Notes under the pieces: generated by a model | Told to the model about the DNA's origin: nothing | Databases searched by the model: none | Seen by the model: only the letters and a program-made list of their open reading frames with translations | In this document: positions 56,180-64,000 of the stretch, piece after piece | Layout of the letters: the number at the start of each line of letters is the position of its first letter | Numbering within the stretch: position 1 is the first letter of the stretch | Translations under genes and position numbers: made by a program | Origin: Euphorbia lathyris | Lineage: Eukaryota; Streptophyta; Magnoliopsida; Malpighiales; Euphorbiaceae | Reading direction: 5' to 3' | Length of the DNA stretch: 64,000 nt | Assembly (NCBI RefSeq): GCF_963576675.1 | Contig: NC_088911.1 | Span: 77,467,256 to 77,531,255 of the forward strand

Positions 56180-59089
56180 CTAGTTCTTCTTCTTTTCCTT
56201 CATATTGGCCTGAGCTTGATGGTCAGCTCGATATACTCCTTTGCCTTTATCTTTACTTCCTGAGGCATTACCTGCAAGCTGAGTTCCTTTTTGGCTTTTC
56301 TCCCCCGTTTTTCCATCATCGGGTTTATAAAGGAAGGTATCGTTGCGAGCAGCAGTGGAGAGGACATTTGAGTAACGCTGGAGCCTCTTTGTGCTTTCAC
56401 GCAAGCCATCAATTGCAGGTACACTGTCATCTTGGACATGGCGAGGAATCCGGAGAGAGCTGCTAATCATGCTGAGTATGCATTCATGTGATTTGCTAAG
56501 CCAGATGAGCGAGCTGGTGATCTGAGCAAAAGATTGGTGGTACATCTTCAGCAGGGCAGAGTCATAAAACATGCGCTGAGCATTGTTGATGCGCATTGCC
56601 TTTATAATTGCTTGGGAAAAGCTCAAGAGTTGAGCATTGGAGACTGGGTCAACATCCATCTGGGCTTTGTTGACGTTGAGTAGACTGACTGCTTCACTCA
56701 GTTGGTCAATTGTACACTGAGAGGTAGAAGATACTAATTCACGCGTACTGGTCAGTTCAGCAGTTAGCTTGGCAAAGCAGTCGTGTAACTCAGCAGAGGT
56801 AGCAGACTCAGGATTGCCAGTTGCGCTTGATTTGGTCAGTTCTGCAGTTAACTTAGCAAAATAGCCTTGAAGCTCAGTGGAAGTTGCATACCCTGGATTA
56901 ACTTCCGACGGTTGTTGGATTTTGCCTTCAAGCGAGTTCAGATGGTTCACCATTATGAGTACCAATTCATTCAGCTTTGCTATTTGGTCTTGCCTGGGTT
57001 GCTGAGTTTGAACGGTGGTCATAACACTTATAAGATCCTTGAGTCCTCTTAGTTCATTGAGAAGCTGAGTGATACCAGACAGTTGGGAGGACTCAGCATG
57101 AGAAGATCTAGTAGCATCAACTTGAGGAGGGTTCAAATCTTGAAGCAAGGACTGAGCAGAGGCAATGATTCGTCGTCCTGACTCAGTAGCATTCAAGTAT
57201 GTGAATTGAGCAGCATTTGTCTCAGAGGCTGGAATTGAGCTTGATGGTGGTGGAGTTGGCTGTTTGCCAGATTGATCATCTTGATTGGTGATAGGACTTT
57301 GATGCAGATTGGCTTCAGGAGCTGATTTATCAACATGCTGTGTTGGAGGTGGAGTTTGGTTAGTCATGTTGACCTGCTCATCTTGAGTGGGTGAAGTTGA
57401 AGCAGGATTTGTTCCATCTTGAGCAGTTGGATTTGGATTTTCAAAGGTTTTGGCTTGTTCCTCATCCTGAGTAACGGAGGCTTGTTTTTCTTTTGAAGGA
57501 GACGCAGTATCGTTTGCAAAGTACGTGAACTGTAGCTCAGATAGGTCAGTAAATGGTTCTTGAAGAGGAGAGTCTGCAAGGAGGTCAAGAGCTGGAGTCT
57601 TATAGGCTTTCTTCTTGAGCCGTTTGAACCTTGTTTCTTTAGGAGGAGATGGGTCAGCATGAATAACCTCTTCATCAGTATCAACTGTATCTTCTTCCAC
57701 AGTTGGGTTCTCATGTTGCTCAACGTGATCCTCCACAGCAACATTTTCTTCTTCCTCAATTCTCCGCTCAGCATCATCCTGATGTTGCTCAACATCAGTA
57801 GGTTGTTCCTGCTCGGTATTGACTTCTTCCTCAACAGGAGTTTCTTGCTCAGCATCCTTGACCGGCTCAGCATGAGTTTGGTCTAGGTCAATTCCATGAC
57901 CTTTTGGAGGTACAACCAAATCCAAAGGATTTGCTTCAACTGTCTTTAAGGTATGACCCTTCTTCCTTTTCATCAAAGGGGATTCCGGAGTATCCTCTTC
58001 TTCATCCTCAAGCTCTTCTGGCCTCTTTCTTTTCTCTGCCGACCTAGGTGTACCTTGAGGTTGGTTAGTATCAACATTCTTAGCTCTGTTCATAGCCCGC
58101 TTCTTCCTGGGCACTGCGTCAATATCTTTTGCACATGTTGCCAGTGCTTTTCTCTTCTTCTTATCCTTAGGGGACTGAGCAGGAGCCTCCACTTCTTTCT
58201 CAGGCTCATGCTCAGGCACATCTTCCTGTTCAGCTTCATCATTTTCCTCAATATCTTCAATTTCTTCATATCCTTTCAATGGTTGATTGTATAATAATCC
58301 AACCAGCAGAGCTGCTGTGATCTCACTTCCCAAGGTATCAGTTTCATTTATGGTCTCGATCTGTTTATCCTCGAGGATCTTAGTGATTAAAGAACCTAAT
58401 CGAAGTTTCTTACCTCCTCGCTGGAGCGCACCAACCAGAAATACCGGAAGGTTGAGAGGGGTGTAGGTCAGCATGTGCCATATGAAGCACTGCTCAAAGT
58501 TGGAGGCAGATAAGGCTGAGTTGAGTTTGGGGAAGATGAAGTTGGTCAATATGTAGTGTGCCATCTTCTGGTCTTGCCCCATACACGTGCTGGGTATTTC
58601 ACCTTTATGATTCTTGGGTTTGCAGAACCCCTTGATCTAGTCAAGCTTTTCCTTTGGTACCTTTTCTTTTGTTGTCCTAAACTCCATTCCTTCGTCTGGT
58701 AAGTTTAGCAAAGTAGCTAGATAGGCAGGGGTTATGGTGATTTTCTGTCCTTTGACCGTGGTCTCCAAATAGTCAGCATCTTCTTCATCAACAAACATGT
58801 TGGAATAGAACTCTATGACCAGCCTAGGGTATGTTTTTTCGGTGAGTGAGAAGAGACCGGTCCATTTGTTCTTCTCGATCCAGTCACAGAACGGTTTCTC
58901 AGAAGTGATGAATCCTAGAGAGAACCATCTGCATTTTAGAACCTCCAAGTTGTTGACCTTCTTATGGACCTTGATCATGTTCCTTTCTACTGGCTTTGAT
59001 GAACCGGCGGGGTTAGCTTGAGTGGGTTTGCCAGAGGTTTGGCCAAGCTGAGTGGTGAAGTTAGGGATTTCGTTTTTGCCGGAAGCCAT
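56180..59089 (-). pseudogene. Element D ORF3 (plant transposon-protein-like domain), one in-frame stop
   Basis: From ATG 59089 (MASGKNEIPNFTTQLGQTSG) to the stop at 56180 is one frame of 970 codons, broken only by TAG 58637-58639. N-terminal domain: VKVHKKVNNLEVLKCRWF, PFCDWIEKNKWTGLFSL, TYPRLVIEFYSNMF, ITITPAYLATLLNLPDEG and ASNFEQCFIWHMLTYTPL. Next are lysine-rich stretches (KDKKKRKALA, PRKKRAM), a very acidic region, a Pro/Thr-rich region and helical repeats (ITQLLNELRGLKDLISV, two near-identical copies of ATSAELHDCFAKLTAEL) and a C-terminus with DDGKTGEKSQKGTQ. The best preserved copy. It is rich in polar residues with no membrane span. Confidence 0.75.
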
Positions 59090-59640
59090 TGTTACAGATG
59101 AAGGTTTTAAGGTTTAGGGAGAGAGAAGGATTCGATTTCAGAAGTTTTTAAGCGTAAAGAGTAATGAGTGGGGATTCTTCCACTACTTATAGAGTCTTGA
59201 ATCATTCCTAATTAATGAACTAGCCGTTTTCTTCTTGGGACTTTAATCGACAAAGATTCTGTCATTTATGACAGGTTCGGCGCATGGGTATTCATTATTA
59301 CTTGTGTTTTTCTAGGTATGATTTGTTACACGTGTCATTGTTCATTGGTACAAGTGGGCTTTTACTCAGTTTGCTAGAATATGAATCGTTTATGATACTG
59401 AGTATTTAATTCTACATAGATGGATTTTCTATCTCTTAGTAACTCAACATACGTTAATCACTCAGCATGTACATCTACTCAGCATAAGGTGATTACTCAA
59501 TATGTTTATCTACTCAGCACAGAATATTTACTCAACATTTGTATCTACTCAGCATAGACTATGAAGCTCAATGTGCAGTAGTTACTAGATTGATATCAGT
59601 CAGCATGACAATCACTCAACATTTATTCGAATATTTAGAA
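59090..59640 (-). other. Spacer between pol and ORF3 of element D
   Basis: No coding frame. It contains the ORF3 leader, rich in CTCTCTCC on the minus strand, and the TATA box described separately. Many CTCAGCAT-type phrases occur, as in the other elements' spacers. Confidence 0.5.
59184..59191 (-). promoter_or_regulatory. TATA box before element D ORF3
   Basis: The complement of TACTTATA gives TATAAGTA (CTCTATAAGTAG), 102 bp upstream of the ORF3 ATG, with a pyrimidine-rich leader between them. Confidence 0.55.
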
Positions 59641-62355
59641 TTATTGAAGAGGATTAGACATACCGATAGCTTCCCTTAGTATGTTAAATTGCTCACGAGC
59701 CAAAGGCTTGGTGAAGATATCTGCAAGCTGTTCATTTGTTGGCACGTAGGTCAGCTTGATCTCACCCTTTAGTACGTGATCTCTGATGAAGTGATGTCTT
59801 ATGCTGACATGCTTCATCCTGCTGTGTTGGATATGATTCTTGAATAGATCAATGGCACTCTTGTTGTCACATTTGATCTCTATTGTCTCAGTTCTTACTC
59901 CATAATCCTCAAGCTGCTGCTTTATCCACAGGACTTGAGCTACACAGCTTCCAGCAGCAACGTACTCAGCTTCAGTTGTAGACAGAGCAACTGATGACTG
60001 CTTCTTGCTGAACCAGGATACTAGACAGCTTCCAAGGAAATGACATCCTCCTGAAGTACTCTTACGTTCTAGCTTATCCCATCCATAGTCAGCATCAGTG
60101 TATCCTATGAGTGTGAAGTCATTTGAAGTTGGATACCACAAACCTGCATCAACTGAGCTCTGCAAATATCTAAAAATTCTTTTTACAGCAATTAAGTGAG
60201 ATTCCCTTGGGCCAGCTTGATATCTTGCACAATAACGTACTGAGTACTGTATATCAGGTCTACTAGTAGTGCGATAAAGTAATGAGCCTATCATACCTCG
60301 ATAAAGTTTACTATCTATTGACTTACTTTTCTCATCTTTGCATAGGACAGTATCAGTACCCATAGGGGTTGATATGGGCTTATAGTCTCCCATATCAAAC
60401 TTCTTTAACATCTCCTTGGTGTACTTGGACTGACTAATGAAGATGCCGTTCCTACCTTGCTTGATCTGAAGTCCAAGGAAGAAGCTAAGTTCCCCCATCA
60501 TGGACATTTCGAACTCAGTCTGCATCTGTTTGCTAAACTCTTGACACAAGGATTCGTCAGTAGCACCAAATATTATGTCATCTACATAGATTTGTGCAAG
60601 TAGTGTATGTTTGCCCTTTTTCTTAATGAACAAGGTTGTGTCAGCTTTTCCTCTGACATAGTTCCTGGTCAGCAGGAAGTTGGTCAACCTCTCATACCAG
60701 GCTCTTGGAGCTTGTTTCAGGCCATATAGGGCCTTCTTGAGTTTATAAACGTGGTTTGGGAATTTTGGGTCTTCAAAACCAGGAGGTTGATTAACATATA
60801 CCTCTTCGTTTATAAAGCCATTAAGAAATGCACTTTTAACATCCATTTGATACAATTTGAAGTTCATGAAACTGGCATATGCACACAATATACGTATAAC
60901 TTCTAATCTAGCAACTGGTGCAAAGGTTTCACCATAATCAATGCCCTCTTGCTGACTATAGCCTTGGGCTACAAGTCGAGCTTTGTTCCTAACAACATTT
61001 CCATGCTCATCTAGTTTGTTTCTAAAAACCCATTTAGTCCCTATGGACTTTTGATTCCTGGGCTTAGGTACTAAATCCCATACCTCATTTCTTGTGAATT
61101 GGTCAAGCTCTTCTTGCATAGCATTGATCCAATATTCATCATGCTCAGCATCAGCAAAGTTCTTCGGTTCATGTACTGATACAAAGGCAACGTTGCTGAG
61201 GAACTTCCTAAGCTGATCTCTTGTCATCAGCTTGTTGTCAGCAGCATCAAGAATGGACTTTTCTGAATGTCCTCTTGGAATTTTTATTTCCTTAGGCAAT
61301 GTTGAGTCATTTGGAGCAGGTGTTTCTACAATCTCTACAGGAACAGATTGGTCAGCAAAGGTAATTTATGTTTCGTTTTTACCTTTGGTCAGCTCTTGTG
61401 CTGATGACTCAGCATGTCCATTTTGGTCAGCAGAAGCTGAGTTGGGTTCTTCCTCTGTGTGTTGAGTTGTTTTTCTTGCAGGGTCAGTTTCATCGAAATC
61501 TACATGGACTGACTCTTCTACTACCTGAGTCCTTTTATTATAAATTCTATATGCTTTACTGTTTGTTGAGTATCCCAGAAAGATCGCTTCGTCAGCTTTG
61601 GCATCAAACTTTGCCAGATTATCCTTACTGTTAAGTATAAAACATTTACACCCAAAGGCACGAAAGTATCCAATATTGGGCTTTCGTCCTTTCCAAAGTT
61701 CATAGGGAGTTTTCTTTAATATAGGTCTTACCAAGGCCCTATTCAATATATAACATGCTGTATTGACGGCTTCTCCCCAAAAATACTTTGGAAGCCTATT
61801 TTCACTCAGCATTGTCCTAGCATTACATAGTTGATCTTTTTCATATTTTAGTTTGGGTAATCCTTCAACTAGTTGCTTTCTAGCTAATTTGGCTAGGAGG
61901 TCTATGCTGACATGTCCAAGTCTCCTATGCCATAGCCAGGAGTTGTCCTCTTTAGACACTAAGCATATATTTTTTGAAAATTGTTTTTCCAAACTCAACA
62001 TGTAAACATTTTCTACACGAGGGGCTGTTAAAATCAAATCATTTGTTTTTCCCTCGAGTATTTGACACTTAGTATCATCAAATATAACCTTTCTTCCACT
62101 CTTGCAAAGCTGAGCAACGCTTAGAAGATTATATTTGAGACCTTTAACTAAGGAGACTGACTCAATTTTAGGGTTACCTCCGATAGTTCCTGAGCCAACT
62201 ATCTTACGCTTCTTGTTGTCTCCAAAGCTTACACTACCTCCTCGTTTAAGCTCTAGTGTGAGGAACCGAGTTTCATCACCTATCATGTGTCTTGAGCATG
62301 CGCTGTCTATGTACCAAAGTTTTGATTTCTCCACGCATGTCAAGCTGACCTGCAT
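59641..62355 (-). pseudogene. Element D Pol with integrase core deleted in frame
   Basis: A single frame from ATG 62355 to the stop at 59641 contains one TAA (61366-61368). The protease has YIDSACSRHMIGD. The integrase zinc region runs to KYEKDQLCNA and then jumps directly to RTMLSENRLPKYFWGEAVN, losing about 420 bp with the three catalytic acids (junction near 61819-61826). The reverse transcriptase is complete: [46 protein letters not shown]. So is RNase [42 protein letters not shown]. Without integrase activity it could insert only with help. Confidence 0.9.
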
Positions 62356-62361
62356 TTTAAA

Positions 62362-64000
62362 CTATTCGTTTTTAGGTACCCAATTCTTTTTGGGTCCTTT
62401 CTTGTTAGTGTAAACAGGTGCAAAGTCATATTTCAACTTGTGACGACATACTTTTATAGTGTGGCCAGGCTTACCACAGAAGTCACAAAAAGGTACCCTT
62501 TGAGGGTTTTACTGAGTATAGTCAGCATTGTTGTGTTGGGCATGCCAGCATACTTTTGTGGAATTCCTTTTTCTTCCGCAGAAGTCACATTGGACAATCC
62601 GCTTGTTATGCCAACACACATCTTTTGTGTTCCCCCTTTTTCCACAACACTCACATTGAGTGAATTGCTTATGCTGACTAGTACTTGCGTACTCAGCATG
62701 GGGTTTATTTCTACTTGAGCCATTCACTTGACTCTGTAAGGTTGTGACATCCTTTCTAAGTTTCTTTGACTCAGATTGGATCTCCATGACAAACTTATGC
62801 ATGATTTTCATGTTGGTATGTAAATCTGAGTTGTCCTGGAGGAGATATCGGAGGTCACTCAGCTTGACCTCTTTAATCTCGTCACATCGCCTGCTGAGTG
62901 ATTTTATTTTGTTATTGCATTTTTTAGTTAGCTTATGTAAATCACTCAGGGCATTTACCATCTCATTTCTAAACAAAAGTAAGGGTGTTACCTCATTGTT
63001 GTTTTCCTCCTGCTCAGAATCTCCAGAGAGATCAGCTTGTTCAGATTGAGATTGGTCAGCTCCATCATCTGCCATGAAACATATGTTGGCTGTTTCATTC
63101 TGTTCAGTTTCAGACGATGTTGACTCATCACTGTCACTCCACGTGGCCACCATTGCCTTTTTGCTTCCATTCCTATCTTTCTTTAGATTAGGACAACTTG
63201 ACTTAATGTGCCCAGTTTGATGACATTCATAGCATGTGACAGGCTTGGAGCTGTCCTTTTTGTATCTGGTGTCACTAGACTCAGCTTTGTGTCTGTCTCC
63301 TTTCTTGTATGGTCGTTTGCTGTTTCTATCATTTCTTCTGAACAGCTTCTTCATTTTTCTAGTAAACATGGCCATTTCTTCATCATCAGTTGACTCAGCT
63401 TCAGTGGAATCAGCTTTCATCACTAATGATTTCTGCTTCTTATCTTCGGTTTTCTCCTTAGCCTCAAATTTTTTCATGGAGATTTCATGGGTCAGCAAGG
63501 AACCGATCAGCTCATCATATTTGTATGTGGTCAGGTCCTGAGCTTCCTCTACAGCTGTCTTCTTAGCTTGCCAGCTTTTGGGAAGACTTCGTAAGATCTT
63601 CTTCACTTGTTCTTCTTCAGTGAAATTCTTACCAAGTCTTTTAAGCTCATTTATTATATTGGTGAACCTGGCATTCATTGCTGAGATGTCCTCATTGTCA
63701 GTCATCTCGAACAGCTCATACAATCGCATGTGTTGGTTCACTTTGGATTCCTTGACCTTGCTGGTGCCTTCATAAGTCACTTTCAGCTTCTTCCAAATCT
63801 CATGTGCTGACTCACAACATGAAATCTTATTGTATTCTGCAGCATCTAGAGCACAGTGAAGCATATTGATAGCCGAAGCATTATTTTGTAATTTTCTGAG
63901 GTCATCCTCTGTCCACTCAGCTTCACTTTTAACAATTTTCTCATTGTTAACAGTTTTGTATGGCACATGTGGACCTTGAACAATTGCAAGCCATGCACTC
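62362..64000 (-). pseudogene. Element D Gag, start outside the window
   Basis: Open from the right edge (AWLAIVQGPHVPYKTVNNEK) through the copia Gag core (INMLHCALDAAEYNKISCCE, MNARFTNIINELKRLGKNF, LTTYKYDELIGSLLTHEISM) and zinc knuckles. A TAA at 62509-62511 lies before the last knuckle (CDFCGKPGHTIKVC) and the end at 62362. Two middle knuckles have lost ligands: CECCGKRGNTKDVC has Asn for His, and CDFCGRKRNSTKVC lacks the Gly-His pair. The Gag stop TAG is followed in the same frame, two codons later, by the pol ATG, unlike element A where pol is in another frame. Confidence 0.88.

Larger units (their letters stand above)
54271..64000 (-). mobile_element. Element D: Sirevirus-like Ty1/copia element, runs off the window
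   Basis: Order right to left: gag (64000-62362, start outside), pol (62355-59641), spacer, ORF3 (59089-56180), polypurine tracts, 3' LTR (54271-55743). The left flank is AGTAT (54266-54270); the other target copy, 5' LTR and primer site lie beyond the edge. It is closer in sequence to element E than to A. Defects are an in-frame integrase deletion, single stops in gag, pol and ORF3, and altered zinc-knuckle ligands. It inserted in the duplicated element E LTR. Confidence 0.9.

Noticed and set aside
56180..59089. ORF3 as an envelope protein
   Set aside because: Position after pol fits, but I see no signal peptide, membrane span or cleavage site; the protein is polar, charged and lysine-rich.

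Overview
This is AT-rich nuclear DNA from a flowering plant, most likely a eudicot. It contains one intron-bearing plant 2-oxoglutarate/Fe(II) oxygenase gene and otherwise plant-type transposons: Ty1/copia LTR elements primed by initiator tRNA-Met, a Ty3/gypsy-type element primed by tRNA-Asp, and Mutator-like foldback elements. I see no rRNA or tRNA gene, no CRISPR array and no bacterial gene organisation. The species cannot be named from the sequence.

Layout. 1-3.6 kb: an apparently intact two-exon 2-oxoglutarate dioxygenase gene (ACC-oxidase-homolog class), followed by a broken third-exon fragment of a relative. 3.6-7.3 kb: relics of Ty3/gypsy DNA (an integrase C-terminus, a probable LTR). 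7.3-12.8 kb: an island of inverted-repeat elements. Two are Mutator-like with perfect 10-bp target duplications, and one of these carries an unrelated GC-rich coding fragment. 13.1-13.4 kb: the first exon of another dioxygenase, cut by a small copia element (G), which is itself cut by a large copia element (E).

13.97-53.15 kb is the dismembered body of E, a minus-strand Sirevirus-like copia element. Its 3' LTR is at 13974-15410. Going right come its extra ORF3, pol and gag. Three younger elements sit inside it, each with matching LTRs and 5-bp target duplications: copia F in ORF3 (17253-26641), Sirevirus-like A between ORF3 and pol (28646-40166), and the tRNA-Asp-primed non-autonomous element C in gag (42893-51543). 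E has no 5' LTR. Its gag runs directly into a second copy of the left flank (dioxygenase exon, G, start of the E LTR) at 53155-54270, as expected for a tandem duplication or an assembly that stacked two haplotypes. A further minus-strand Sirevirus-like element, D, begins at 54271 and runs off the right edge.

The most interesting signal is a gene cassette. All three Sirevirus-like elements carry, downstream of pol, an ORF of about 950 codons. Its N-terminal domain resembles what is called the 'putative plant transposon protein' domain, and a TATA box lies 102-114 bp before each ATG. Element C, from a different retrotransposon class, carries an ORF with a similar N-terminal pattern and a TATA box 96 bp before its ATG. 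This suggests a self-promoted accessory gene shared by unrelated LTR retrotransposons. Element C is also packed with a 13-bp near-palindrome, TACGCCCCGCGTA, and its relatives. Every retrotransposon seen at full length is damaged, often in a different module (protease, integrase or reverse transcriptase), so movement would have depended on proteins supplied in trans.
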